Assembly (NCBI GenBank): GCA_963834705.1
Contig: CAWICV010000012.1
Location: forward strand, 186,001-250,000
Source of the DNA: RYN-230 sp963834705
GTDB taxonomy: Bacteria > Actinomycetota > Actinomycetes > Streptosporangiales > Streptosporangiaceae
Reading direction: 5' to 3'
Length of the DNA: 64,000 nt
Below the pieces are notes generated by a model. That model did not search any database. It was not told the DNA's origin and saw only the letters and a program-made list of their open reading frames with translations. Below are positions 23,458-32,369 of this stretch, piece by piece; within the stretch, counting starts at the first letter, position 1, and every line of letters begins with the position of its first letter. A program made the position numbers and the translations under genes.

Positions 23458-25683
23458 ATGCCTGGCTCATCCACCGCACTCCGCCCCGGCGGCACCGGCA
23501 CCCCGGGGACGCTCCGTCCCGGGCTGCTTGGCACGCTCGGCCGCACCTGCTTCCGGCACCGCTGGCTCACCCTGGTCGCCTGGCTCATCATGGTGGCCTG
23601 CCTGATCACGTTGTGGACCAGGTTCGGTGCGCCGGCCCAGGACAACTTCACCGGCAACGACCCCGGCCAGACCCTGCTGAACCAGCACTTCCACCGGCAG
23701 TCCGGGGACACGCTGACGCTGGCCATCCACTCCACCGCACCGGTCCGCTCCCCGGCGGTACGGGCCCGGGTCGCCAGTGCGCTGGTCCCGTTCGCACACG
23801 CCGCGCACGTCACCGCAGTGGGCAGCCCGTACCAGGTACCCGGGCAGATCTCGGCCGACGGGCACATCGCGTTCGCCACCGTCCAGTTCGGCGTACCTGG
23901 CACCAGCATCAGCAACGCCGAGGCGCTGTCGCTGATGCACGACGCCCGGGCCGCGTCCGGGCACGGGGTCACCTTCGCCCTCGGCGGCGACGTGATCGAC
24001 CAGGCCGAGACCCCGTATGGCGGGCCGACCGAGGGCGTCGGCGTGCTGGCCGCCGCCATCGTGCTGCTGATCGCGTTCGGCTCGCTGCTGGCCATGGGGC
24101 TGCCGGTGCTCACCGCAGTGCTCGGCATCGGCGCCGGGCTGTCGCTGATCGCGCTGCTCGGGCACATCTTCCCGGCCCCGTCGTTCTCGCCGATCGTCGC
24201 GTCCATGATCGGTCTCGGGGTGGGCGTGGACTACGCGCTGTTCATCGTCACCCGGTTCCGCGAGGGGCTGCGCGGTGGACGCCCGCCGGAGGACGCCGCG
24301 GTGCTGGCCATGCGGACCGCGGGCCGGACCGTGCTGATCGCCGGCACGACCGTGATCATCGGGATGCTCGGCCTGCTGGTGCTGCGCGAGTCGCTGATGA
24401 CCGGGGTGGCCATCGCGGCCGCCGCCACGGTAGCGATGGTGCTGCTCGGCTCGCTGACCCTGCTGCCCGCGCTGCTCGGCTTCACCGGTACCCGGCTGGC
24501 CAAGCCCTCGCGGGTGCGGCTGCCGCGCTGGCTGGGCGGCCGGCCCGCCACCCCGGCAGGTGCGGGTCAGCCTGCCAGGCGCCCGGCTGCCGAGCGGTGG
24601 GCCGAGTTGATCCAGCGGCGTCCGGCGGTGGCCGCTACGCTCTCCGCCGGGCTGATCCTGGCCCTGGCCGCCCCGGTGCTCGGCATGAAGCTGAGCATGC
24701 CCGACGAGTCCAGCCAGGCTCGCGGGACCATGGGGTACGCGAGCTACGCCACCATGGCCAAGGGGTTCGGGCCCGGATTCGACGCACCGCTGATCGTGGC
24801 GGCCGCGCTGCCGTCACCGGGCACCAGCACGGCCCAGCTGCGCACGGCCATCGCGGCCACCCCGGGCATCGCGCGGGTCACTCCGGCGCAGGACAGCCGG
24901 GACGGCAAGGCGGCCATGATGATCGCCTACCCGACGACCGGCGAGCAGAACGCGGCCACCAACGCGCTGGTCAACCAGCTCCGCGGGCATGTGCTGCCAC
25001 GGGCCACCGCGGGCACCGGGATCCGGGCCTACCTGACCGGCCCGAACGCGGGCAACGTGTCCTTCGCCAACCTGGTCGGCCAGCGGCTGCCCTGGCTGAT
25101 CGGCATCGTGGTCGCGCTGTCCATGGTGCTGCTGCTGGTCATGTTCCGGTCGGTCACCGTGGCGGTGAAGGCGGCCCTGATGAACCTGCTGTCGATTTCG
25201 GCCGCGTACGGGGTCCTGGTCCTCATCGCGCAGGACGGCTGGCTGGGCCGGCTGTTCGGGTTCCCGGAGAAGATGCCGGTGACCACCTGGGTGCCGATGT
25301 TCCTGTTCGTCATCCTGTTCGGCCTGTCCATGGACTACGAGGTGTTCCTGCTGTCCCGGATCCGGGAGAGCTACGACGCCACCGGCGACAACGCGGCCTC
25401 GGTCGCCACCGGCCTGGCCCGCACCGCCCGGGTGATCACCGCGGCCGCGGCCATCATGGTGGTGGTGTTCCTGTCCTTCGTGCTCGGCGCGGACGTGTCG
25501 GTGAAGCAGGTCGGCCTGGGCCTGGCCGTGGCCGTGCTGATCGACGCGACCGTGGTCCGGATGGTGCTGGTCCCCGCGGTCATGGAACTGCTCGGCAAGG
25601 CCAACTGGTGGCTGCCCCGGCCGCTGGCCCGCATCCTGCCCACCCCCACCCCCTCCCCCATCCCAGCCCCCGCCACCCGTTAA
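23458..25683 (+). CDS. MMPL/RND-family membrane exporter
   Basis: The 741-residue protein has two repeats, each with an N-terminal membrane span, a large outside loop and a five-span bundle, giving 12 spans. The proton-relay motifs of MMPL proteins are present: GLGVGVDYALFIVTRFREG in the first bundle and FGLSMDYEVFLLSRIRE in the second. Members export lipids, siderophores or drugs using the proton gradient. The ATG at 23458 follows GGGAG and gives a cytoplasmic start with HRWLTLVAWLIMV as first span. It is monocistronic; a palindromic repeat follows the stop. The substrate is unknown. Confidence 0.93.
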   Translation: MPGSSTALRPGGTGTPGTLRPGLLGTLGRTCFRHRWLTLVAWLIMVACLITLWTRFGAPAQDNFTGNDPGQTLLNQHFHRQSGDTLTLAIHSTAPVRSPAVRARVASALVPFAHAAHVTAVGSPYQVPGQISADGHIAFATVQFGVPGTSISNAEALSLMHDARAASGHGVTFALGGDVIDQAETPYGGPTEGVGVLAAAIVLLIAFGSLLAMGLPVLTAVLGIGAGLSLIALLGHIFPAPSFSPIVASMIGLGVGVDYALFIVTRFREGLRGGRPPEDAAVLAMRTAGRTVLIAGTTVIIGMLGLLVLRESLMTGVAIAAAATVAMVLLGSLTLLPALLGFTGTRLAKPSRVRLPRWLGGRPATPAGAGQPARRPAAERWAELIQRRPAVAATLSAGLILALAAPVLGMKLSMPDESSQARGTMGYASYATMAKGFGPGFDAPLIVAAALPSPGTSTAQLRTAIAATPGIARVTPAQDSRDGKAAMMIAYPTTGEQNAATNALVNQLRGHVLPRATAGTGIRAYLTGPNAGNVSFANLVGQRLPWLIGIVVALSMVLLLVMFRSVTVAVKAALMNLLSISAAYGVLVLIAQDGWLGRLFGFPEKMPVTTWVPMFLFVILFGLSMDYEVFLLSRIRESYDATGDNAASVATGLARTARVITAAAAIMVVVFLSFVLGADVSVKQVGLGLAVAVLIDATVVRMVLVPAVMELLGKANWWLPRPLARILPTPTPSPIPAPATR

Positions 25684-25702
25684 TCACATCCGCCTTTCGT
25701 TT

Positions 25703-25750
25703 GTGATCAACCGATTGGTGTCGCTATAACGACACCAATCGGTTGATCAC
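25703..25750. repeat. 48-bp perfect palindrome, family copy 1
   Basis: Perfect 21-bp arms (25703-25723 and 25730-25750) enclose the loop CTATAA. The arm starts GTGATCAACCGATTGGTGTC. It follows the MMPL stop by 19 bp. A diverged copy with the same loop length and the same ends lies at 57300-57347, also just after a gene. This looks like a REP-type extragenic palindrome that may also stop transcription. Confidence 0.85.
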
Positions 25751-25881
25751 GTTGGGGTCAGTGAACGGGGTTGAGCATGATCGCTTACTGATGATGAGGG
25801 AGTTGGTAAATTACCTCTCTCGCGCGGCGGGCCGGGCGTGTCGCATGCCCGATAATCCCGGCGCTGGGGAGGGGTCGGCCT

Positions 25882-26554
25882 ATGTGGGAGAAATGTGTCA
25901 GCTGTGGTGAGGGGCTATTTGCCGGCGACGCCTTTTGCGGTAATTGCGGGCGGCCCACCACATCGGCCGTGCCCACGGAACGGGAGCCGGCAGGAGGCCC
26001 ATCTGGAAATAGAGAGCCTATGGCTGACGGCACTGGCCGTGGCCATCCCGTTCTGGATTATCCCGGTTCCGGCATTGCTCGGGCAATGGACGATGCTGGT
26101 GGAAAGCGGTGCTGATGCCAGTGACGCGGCATTCGAGCATATTGCCACGGCGTTCCGGGATCATGACGTGCCCCTCGATTCCCTGGGCGTGCGGGCGATG
26201 TCGCCGCCGCGCGAGTGCGCGCGTGATTATCTCGAACTGCGCCGCGGCCGGTTCAGCGGCTTTATCTCCTGCTTTCCGCACGGCCAGGACCTGTATGTGG
26301 GCTGGACGTTCTTTCTTCGCATGTCCCCCGGCCGGCTCATGCTGTGGAGTATCGGCCGCAGCGTGCAGCACGTGACCCGGCAGGGCGGGGACATCCAGCG
26401 AGCGCTGTGGTTCGAATCCACCCGGGCGCTGGTGGCGGCCATGCACAGCGCGGCCCTGGCCGGCGTCGGCGCAGCGGTCAACGCGCCGGATCCGTCGCGG
26501 AGACCACGGACAGCGCCGGCGACGTCGTGGTCAAGTTCGGCTGAGCGGCGATGA
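25882..26554 (+). pseudogene. zinc-ribbon protein with unknown C-terminal domain, in two frames
   Basis: An ATG at 25882 opens a frame that encodes a zinc ribbon (CVSCGEGLFAGDAFCGNC, residues 5-22) but stops at 26115. The next frame (+1) carries a hydrophobic segment (ALAVAIPFWIIPVPALL) and about 130 residues of well-formed protein (SLGVRAMSPPRECARDY, FFLRMSPGRLMLWSIGRSV) and ends at 26554, overlapping the next ATG (ATGA). The most likely reading is one gene broken by a frameshift between about 25960 and 26010. A separate start for the second part is possible: AGGAGG at 25992 is followed 6 bp later by a CTG. No slippery heptamer was seen. I do not recognise the C-terminal domain. Confidence 0.6.
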
Positions 26555-27000
26555 GATTCTGCACGGCGTGCGGGACGCCGATGAGCGGGACGCGGTGTTA
26601 CTGCACGCACTGCGGCGCCGCCATCCGGGCGCTGGCCCAGCGACCCGACGCCCAGCAGGTGGCCGGCTTCCTGGACAGCTACTTCGTGGCGGTGAACCAC
26701 CGTGAGTACCTGCAGTACTCCAGCCTGTTTGACCGCTGGCACCACCTGACCCGCGCGGAGTTCGGCCGGGGTTACCGCACCACGCACGACTCGTCGGCGC
26801 TGCTGGTCGGACTGACCAGCAGTAGGGACACCCTGACCGCGACCGTGACGTTCACCAGCCGCCAGTCCCCGGCCGCCAGCCCGAACCACGCGACGTGCAC
26901 GACCTGGCGGATCGTGCTGTACCTGCGCCGGAGCGGCGGCGTCTACCTGATCGGGCCGCCGCCGTCCGGCTACCACGCCACCTATCACGGCTGCGGCTGA
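26551..27000 (+). CDS. short zinc-ribbon/NTF2-like protein without a membrane span (paralogue 3)
   Basis: The 149-residue protein joins a zinc ribbon (CTACGTPMSGTRCYCTHC, residues 4-21) directly to the C-terminal domain found in the proteins at 19753 and 21983 (FLDSYFVAVNHREYLQY, then TATVTFTSRQSP and cysteines in ATCTTW and YHGCG). The membrane span and low-complexity linker are missing, so it should be cytoplasmic, although the cysteine pair suggests an outside origin. The ATG shares bases with the stop of the preceding frame, so the pair is coupled. Function unknown. Confidence 0.75.
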   Translation: MRFCTACGTPMSGTRCYCTHCGAAIRALAQRPDAQQVAGFLDSYFVAVNHREYLQYSSLFDRWHHLTRAEFGRGYRTTHDSSALLVGLTSSRDTLTATVTFTSRQSPAASPNHATCTTWRIVLYLRRSGGVYLIGPPPSGYHATYHGCG

Positions 27001-27076
27001 AGGCCGGCATCATCTGGTCAGATAGGCCCGTCACCGGAAAAGTGCTGTACAAATCGAGCGGATCTATACTTGCTGA

Positions 27077-28063
27077 ATGCTGGACGTGACCAGGCTGCGC
27101 GTGCTGGTCGCGGTGGCCCGGCACGGTTCGGTAACCGCCGCGGCGCGGGCGCTGAACTACGCGCAGCCCTCGGTCAGCCACCATCTGTCCCGGCTGGAAG
27201 CGGAGACCGGGGCGCTGCTGACCCAGCGGGCCGGCCGCGGGGTCCGGCTCACCGACGCGGGCTGGCTGCTGGCCGAGCGGGCCGAAGAGATCCTGGGCCG
27301 GCTCGACGCGGCCGAGAACGAGCTGGCCGCGCATGTCGGCCTGCGGGCAGGGCGGATCCGGCTGGCCGCGTTCCCGTCTGCGCTGAGCACGATCGTGCCC
27401 GCGGCCGCTACCCGGCTGGAGGCGGAGAACCCGGGCCTGGACCTGAGCCTGGCCGAGGCCGAGCCACCGGAGGCGCTGCACATGCTGCGCGCCGGGTACG
27501 TGGACGTCGCGCTGGTGTTCCGGCACTACCAGGACGGCGCGGCGGCGGGCCCGCCCAGTGATCTGGAGGACGGCACCCGGTCCCGGCTGATCCTGGACGA
27601 CCCGATCCACCTGGTCATCCGCGCCCCGGCGGGCGGCGACGCCGGGCCACTGCCGGAGCGGCCGGATCTGGCCGGGTACGCGGACCAGCGGTGGATCGGC
27701 GGCTGTGAGCGGTGCCGCAGCTACCTGGTCTGGCAGTGCGAACTAGCCGGCTTCGCGCCGAAGATTGCCTTCACCACCGACGACTTCGTCGCCGTGCAGG
27801 CCCTGGTAGCGGCGGGCCTCGGGGTCACCACGCTGCCCGGCCTGGCGCTCCGCGCGGCCCGGCATCCGGGCGTGCAGACCGCGGTGCTGCCCGGATCGCA
27901 CCGCGAGGTGCTGGCGGTCACCTACGGCGAGGGCCCGGAGCCGCCCGCCATCGCCCGGCTGCTCGACGTGCTCAGCCAGACCGCCGGGACCGACCGTCCC
28001 GCCGACCCGTCTAGATGGACCGGCCCGCGGCCTGCCAGTACGGCTCGCGGAGGCGGCGCTTGA
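27077..28063 (+). CDS. LysR-family transcriptional regulator
   Basis: The 328-residue regulator has an N-terminal winged helix (LRVLVAVARHGSVTAAARAL, NYAQPSVSHHLSRLE with the recognition helix at about 28-42) and a substrate-binding-like domain (GRIRLAAFPSALSTIVPAA, later DDFVAVQALVAAGLGVTTLPGLAL). The ATG at 27077 is chosen because the HTH is then at the very N-terminus. The last 53 bp overlap, tail to tail, with the end of the acyl-CoA synthetase gene; the final 20 residues are probably unstructured. A natural target would be the lipid or export genes nearby, but none is shown. Confidence 0.88.
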   Translation: MLDVTRLRVLVAVARHGSVTAAARALNYAQPSVSHHLSRLEAETGALLTQRAGRGVRLTDAGWLLAERAEEILGRLDAAENELAAHVGLRAGRIRLAAFPSALSTIVPAAATRLEAENPGLDLSLAEAEPPEALHMLRAGYVDVALVFRHYQDGAAAGPPSDLEDGTRSRLILDDPIHLVIRAPAGGDAGPLPERPDLAGYADQRWIGGCERCRSYLVWQCELAGFAPKIAFTTDDFVAVQALVAAGLGVTTLPGLALRAARHPGVQTAVLPGSHREVLAVTYGEGPEPPAIARLLDVLSQTAGTDRPADPSRWTGPRPASTARGGGA

Positions 28064-29555
28064 GCAGCTTCCCGCTCGGGTCGCGGGGCAGTTCGGCGGT
28101 GAACTCGATGGCGGCCGGCCACTTCAGCCGGGCCAGCTTCCCGTCCAGCGAGGCGAGGATGCCCGCGGCCAGCTCTGAGCCGGGCTGCTGCCCGTCCGCG
28201 GGCTGCACCACGGCCAGCACCCGCTCGCCCCACTCGTCGTCGGGGATGCCGAACACGGCCACGTCGGCCACGGCCGGATGCATGATGAGCTCCGCCTCGA
28301 TCTCGGCCGGGTAGATGTTCACCCCGCCGGAGATGATCACATCTGACTTGCGGTCGCAGAGGAACAGGTACCCGTCCTCGTCCAGGTAGCCGACGTCACC
28401 CGCGGTGAAGAAGCCGCGCAGCCGGCCCGCCTCGGTCTTGGCCGGGTCACCCTTGTACTCGAAGTCCAGGCCCATCTGGAGGTACACCGTCCCGGGCTTG
28501 CCGGGCGGACACTCGGCGCCGTCGTCGTCGGCGATCATCACCTCGCTGACCGGCCAGGGGCGCCCCACCGTACCCGGGTGCGCCAGCCAGTCCTCTGGAG
28601 TGGCCAGCGTGCCACCGCCCTCGGTGGCGGCGTAGTACTCGTACACCACCGGCCCCCACCAGTCCAGCATGGCCCGCTTGAGCGGCACCGGGCAGGGCGC
28701 GGCGGCGTGCAGCAGCCAGCGCATCGAGGACAGGTCGTAGCGGCGCCGGGTCGCCTCGGGCAGCGACAGCATCCGCTTGAAGTGGGTCGGCACCATGTGC
28801 GTGCTGGTCACCTGGTACCGCTCGACACAGGCCAGCGCCTGCTCGGCGTCCCACGCGTCCAGGTACGCCAGCGTGTGGCCGAGGTGAATAGCGGACGCAC
28901 CGAACAGGGTGACCGCGGTGTGATAGTTCGGCGACGTGACCAGGTGCACGTTCGGCTGACCAGCCGGAACGCCGAACAGTTGCAGCAGCATCGCGGTCAG
29001 CTCGGCCGCTTCGTCCGGGTCAAGCCCGCTGAGCGGGCGGCGCACGCCCTTGGGGCGGCCGGTGGTCCCGGAGGTGTAGTGCATCGACGAGCCCGCCGTG
29101 CGGTCGGTGGGCATGCTGGCCAGCTGGCCGGCCAGCAGGTTGCGGACCGGGGTGAAACCGGGCACCTCGCCGTAACTGAGCCGGCCACTGGCCGGAACCC
29201 CGGCCTGGTCCGCCGCGGCCGCGCCCGCCGCCGCGTACCGCTCGTGCACGAAGAACGCCTTCGCCTCGCTGTCCGCCACCAGGTAGGCGATCTCGGGCGC
29301 GGTGAAGTGCCAGTTGACCGGGGTGTAGTACCAGCCACCCTGCAGCGCGGCCAGGTAAACCTCCAGCGCCGGGGAACCGTTCGGCAGCAGGCCCGCGATG
29401 CCGTCACCGGGGCGCAGCCCGAGCGCGCGCAGCACATGGGTCAGCTGATTCACCCGGACCAGCAGTTCGCCCGCGGTGACCCGGGTGCCGTCCGGCTCGA
29501 TCAGCGCGGTCCAGTTCGGATCCTGCTCCGCGCGGCGCCAGAACGCGACCGCCAT
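28011..29555 (-). CDS. acyl-CoA synthetase (AMP-forming, FadD-like)
   Basis: The 514-residue enzyme activates a carboxylic acid to its CoA thioester through an acyl-adenylate. The ANL motifs are present: P-loop MHYTSGTTGRPKGV (about 167-180), YEYYAATEGG (about 303-312, aromatic/adenine region), FTAGDVGYLDEDGYLFLCDR (about 402-421, hinge Asp) and the C-terminal lysine in PRDPSGKLLKR. The ATG at 29555 has GGGAGGTGG before it. A perfect 14-bp palindrome (29576-29589) lies 20 bp upstream of the ATG. The acyl specificity is unknown. Confidence 0.92.
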   Translation of the reverse strand: MAVAFWRRAEQDPNWTALIEPDGTRVTAGELLVRVNQLTHVLRALGLRPGDGIAGLLPNGSPALEVYLAALQGGWYYTPVNWHFTAPEIAYLVADSEAKAFFVHERYAAAGAAAADQAGVPASGRLSYGEVPGFTPVRNLLAGQLASMPTDRTAGSSMHYTSGTTGRPKGVRRPLSGLDPDEAAELTAMLLQLFGVPAGQPNVHLVTSPNYHTAVTLFGASAIHLGHTLAYLDAWDAEQALACVERYQVTSTHMVPTHFKRMLSLPEATRRRYDLSSMRWLLHAAAPCPVPLKRAMLDWWGPVVYEYYAATEGGGTLATPEDWLAHPGTVGRPWPVSEVMIADDDGAECPPGKPGTVYLQMGLDFEYKGDPAKTEAGRLRGFFTAGDVGYLDEDGYLFLCDRKSDVIISGGVNIYPAEIEAELIMHPAVADVAVFGIPDDEWGERVLAVVQPADGQQPGSELAAGILASLDGKLARLKWPAAIEFTAELPRDPSGKLLKRRLREPYWQAAGRSI

Positions 29556-29575
29556 GGCCCACCTCCCCAGAAACA

Positions 29576-29589
29576 CTACTCCGGAGTAG
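29576..29589 (-). promoter_or_regulatory. 14-bp palindrome upstream of the acyl-CoA synthetase
   Basis: CTACTCCGGAGTAG is a perfect 14-bp palindrome 20 bp upstream of the acyl-CoA synthetase ATG (29555). Its position and symmetry suggest a repressor site, for instance for a fatty-acid-responsive TetR, but no matching regulator can be named. Confidence 0.5.
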
Positions 29590-29706
29590 ACCACGGTCCG
29601 CCGCAGCCGCCCAGCCCCACCCCGCACTTTGCCGGATAACCGGCACTCAGCCGGCCGCCATACGGTACAAGGGAGCGACACCGACGGCGCTGGATGAAAG
29701 GCGGGC

Positions 29707-30282
29707 ATGGGGCGGATGCTGGCACGGACCGGCCGCGCGGGCGCGGCCCTGGCCGCGGTCGTGATCCTGGCCGGCTGCCACTTCGCGGTGGTCCCGCCCA
29801 AGCACCCGGCCGGCGCGCGGGCCAGTGCCCGCCCGACCATGGCCGACCCGTACGCGGCGCGCGCCGCGGACGCGCCCGCGCTGCTGGTGCAGTGCGCGGT
29901 GGACCAGGCTGGGCTGCGCCCCGGAACCGCGCTGGACTGGTTCAGCAACGGCCAGGTCAGCATCAACACCACGGACGCCAGCAACTTCACTAGCTGGTGG
30001 GCCGGGCACAGCCGCCCCGGGCCCTATGCGCAGACGTTCACCATCGCCGGGCACCGCACGCACTACCTGGAGTTCGGCACCCCGTGGGTGAAGCATGGCG
30101 CGCTCTGGCTGCCGGTGAACACCGGGGACCAGAACCCGAAGGCGCTGCAGTACTCGCTGATCGCCTGGGCCAACTGGACCGCGGTCAACGACAAGCTGGC
30201 CCCGCCGGTGTGCGGCACGTCGGTCACCGCGCGGAACCTGCAGGATCAGGTCTACGGAAATTCCACCGCTAACCCGTGGTGA
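29707..30282 (+). CDS. predicted lipoprotein
   Basis: The 191-residue protein has a lipoprotein signal: basic start RMLARTGRAG, hydrophobic AALAAVVILAGC with the lipid-carrying cysteine about residue 22 (LAGC lipobox). The mature domain has two further cysteines (VQCAV and PVCGTS), many aromatic residues (SWWAGH, YLEFGTPWVKHGALWLPV, IAWANW) and no recognised family. It is divergent from the acyl-CoA synthetase. The frame is well defined by codon use and ends 80 bp before the exchanger-like gene. Function unknown. Confidence 0.75.
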   Translation: MGRMLARTGRAGAALAAVVILAGCHFAVVPPKHPAGARASARPTMADPYAARAADAPALLVQCAVDQAGLRPGTALDWFSNGQVSINTTDASNFTSWWAGHSRPGPYAQTFTIAGHRTHYLEFGTPWVKHGALWLPVNTGDQNPKALQYSLIAWANWTAVNDKLAPPVCGTSVTARNLQDQVYGNSTANPW

Positions 30283-30362
30283 CCTGACACCGATAGGGTG
30301 GCGTCAGGTGAGCCGGGAAGTCTGGTCGGCGCTCTTGCCCGCATGCGGAAGGAACGCAGCCT

Positions 30363-31482
30363 GTGCCGGTCGCCGCCGAGGTCGTCGCGTTCTGCTTCGG
30401 CGCCGCGGTCAGCCTGGCCACCAGCTATCTGCTGGTCACCCGGCTGGAAAGGATCGGCGAACGGCTCGGCCTGTCCGAGGCGCTGCTCGGCATGGTGGCC
30501 GCGCTGGCGGCCGATGCGCCGGAGATCACCTCGGCGGTCAGCGCGCTGACCGCGCACCAGCAGAAGGTCGGCGCGGGCGTCATCATTGGGTCCAACGTGT
30601 TCAACCTGGCCGCGCTGCTCGGGCTGGGCGCGCTGGTGGCGGGGCGGATCGCCCTGCACCGCAAGGTCGTGCTGCTGGGCGGGACAGTCGGGCTATGGGT
30701 GGCCGTGGTCTGCCTGGTCACCACAACTGGCAGCATCCCGCCGGGCGCCGGGCTGGTCGCCGTGCTCGCCGTGCTGGTGCCTTACCTGGTGCTGCTGGGT
30801 ACGGGCCGGGCCCGGCTCGGCCGGCTGCCGGTCGCCCGGCGCTGGGCAGACTGGCTGGCGGTAGCCATCCACCAGGAAGAAGAGGAACTCGAAGAGATCA
30901 TCCACCCGCCGCACGGCCGCCGCCGCGACGTGCTGGTGGGCTCGGCGGCGCTGCTCGTCGTGGTGGCGGCCAGCGTGCTGATGGAACGCTCAGCCACCTC
31001 GCTCGGCGCGCACTTCGGCGTGCCGCAGATCGTCACCGGCGGGGTGGTGCTGGCCGGAGTGACCAGCCTGCCGAACGCGGTGGCCGCCGTGTACCTGGCC
31101 GCGCGTGGCCGTGGCGCGGCCATGCTGAGCACCACGCTGAACAGCAACACGCTGAACGTGACGGCCGGGCTGCTGCTGCCCGCCACCATCACCGGGCTCG
31201 TGCCGTCGGCGCATTCGGTGCTCATCGCGGTCTGGTACCTCGGGCTGACCGCGCTCTCGATGGCGTTCACCTACCGTGACGGCGGGGTGCGCCGGGCCAC
31301 TGGGGTGCTCATCATCGGCTCGTACCTCGTCTTCCTGGGATCGCTGCTGGCGACCGCGAAGCAGAGCGCACCGGGGGTGGCGGGCACTGGCGTTCCGCTG
31401 CTGCTGACCGCGGCGGGATGGGCGGCCGGCCTGGCCCGGCGACCTGGCGGCCATCCTGGCTCGGGCCATCCTGGCGAGTTAG
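30363..31482 (+). CDS. sodium/calcium exchanger-family membrane protein
   Basis: The protein has about 10-11 membrane spans in two repeats that each carry the exchanger alpha motif: ALAADAPEITSAVSAL (about 41-56) with GSNVFNLAALLGLGA in the first half, and AGVTSLPNAVAAVYLA with TLNSNTLNVTAGLLLP in the second. The glutamate and asparagines that bind ions are kept. The GTG at 30363 gives a start in the first span. The frame is not closed at the expected end: it stays open antisense through the next two genes to 32552. A one-base shift near 31450-31476, where GGCCATCCTGGC occurs twice, would meet a TAG at 31480-31482, right where the PfkB gene ends. I therefore give 31482 as the likely end, after a frameshift. 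Confidence 0.7.
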
Positions 31483-32369
31483 CCGGCCGGCTCGACGGAG
31501 ACCTCCGCCGCGAGCAGGTCGTAGCCGTCCAGGTCGACCTCGCCGGCCGGGTCGGCCGCGGCGCCCAGCGCGACCGCGTGCCGCAGCGTGTCCGGCCAGG
31601 TCCAGTCGTGCAGCACGGCCGGCAGCAAGCCGGCCACGACCGCCTCACCGGACAGCGACAGCCCGGGCAGGCCGGCCAGTGCGGCCCGCCAGCCGCCGCT
31701 GTCCGCCGTGGCCAGCACGGCCGGGCCGGAGACCATGGCCGCCGCGGCCGCCCCGCGATCCACCAGCCCGGCCGGGCCGGTCGAGATCCCGGCGCCGGGC
31801 GCACCCGCGGTCGACGCCGCGAGCACCAGCGCCGGATGCCGGTCCAGGGCGTGCCACAGCGCGGGGCCGCCGGCGTGCACGATGGCCGGCACGCTGGCCT
31901 CGGCGGCGTAACTGGCCAGCGACGCGTAGACATCCACCGGCAGGCCGGCCGGCAGCGCGCCGCTCAGCACCACCGCGTCCATGCCGGACAGCAGCTTGCG
32001 GAACTCGCCCGCGAACCGGCCGAGTTCTTCGGTGGTGATGAACGGCGGTGGCTCGGCCAGCCGGGTGCTCTCCTCCCGCGCCTCATCCAGCACCTCGACC
32101 ACCCGGCGCGACTCGTGGCCGATCCGGGTGAACGCGGTGGCCACCCCGGACCGGGCCAGGTCGGCCTCGATCAGGTCGGCGGCACCACCGCCAGCGAAGC
32201 CGGCCGCCACCACGTCCTCGCCCAGGCCACTCAGCACCCGGGCCACGGCCAGCCCACCCCCGCCCGCCCGGGCGTACATCCGGCTGACGTGGTTGGCCGC
32301 GCCCCAGGCAACCCGGGGCGTCTCGTAGCTGACGTGCAGGCTGGCGTTCAGCGCGATGGTGAGGATCAT
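31479..32369 (-). CDS. PfkB-fold sugar-kinase homologue lacking kinase residues
   Basis: The 296-residue protein resembles 1-phosphofructokinase/tagatose-6-phosphate kinases (ILTIALNASLHVSYE at the N-terminus; GGGGLAVARVLSGLG at about 37-51; MDAVVLSGALPAGLP mid-protein). Key motifs are changed: the usual GGKGxNVA is GGGGLAVA, and the catalytic GxGD near the C-terminus is LSGE (in LSLSGEAVVAGLLPAVL). Loss of the lysine and of the catalytic aspartate predicts no ordinary kinase activity. The ATG overlaps the stop of the flavodoxin gene (ATGA), so both are translated together. It may be a regulatory or ligand-binding remnant. Confidence 0.75.
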   Translation of the reverse strand: MILTIALNASLHVSYETPRVAWGAANHVSRMYARAGGGGLAVARVLSGLGEDVVAAGFAGGGAADLIEADLARSGVATAFTRIGHESRRVVEVLDEAREESTRLAEPPPFITTEELGRFAGEFRKLLSGMDAVVLSGALPAGLPVDVYASLASYAAEASVPAIVHAGGPALWHALDRHPALVLAASTAGAPGAGISTGPAGLVDRGAAAAAMVSGPAVLATADSGGWRAALAGLPGLSLSGEAVVAGLLPAVLHDWTWPDTLRHAVALGAAADPAGEVDLDGYDLLAAEVSVEPAG

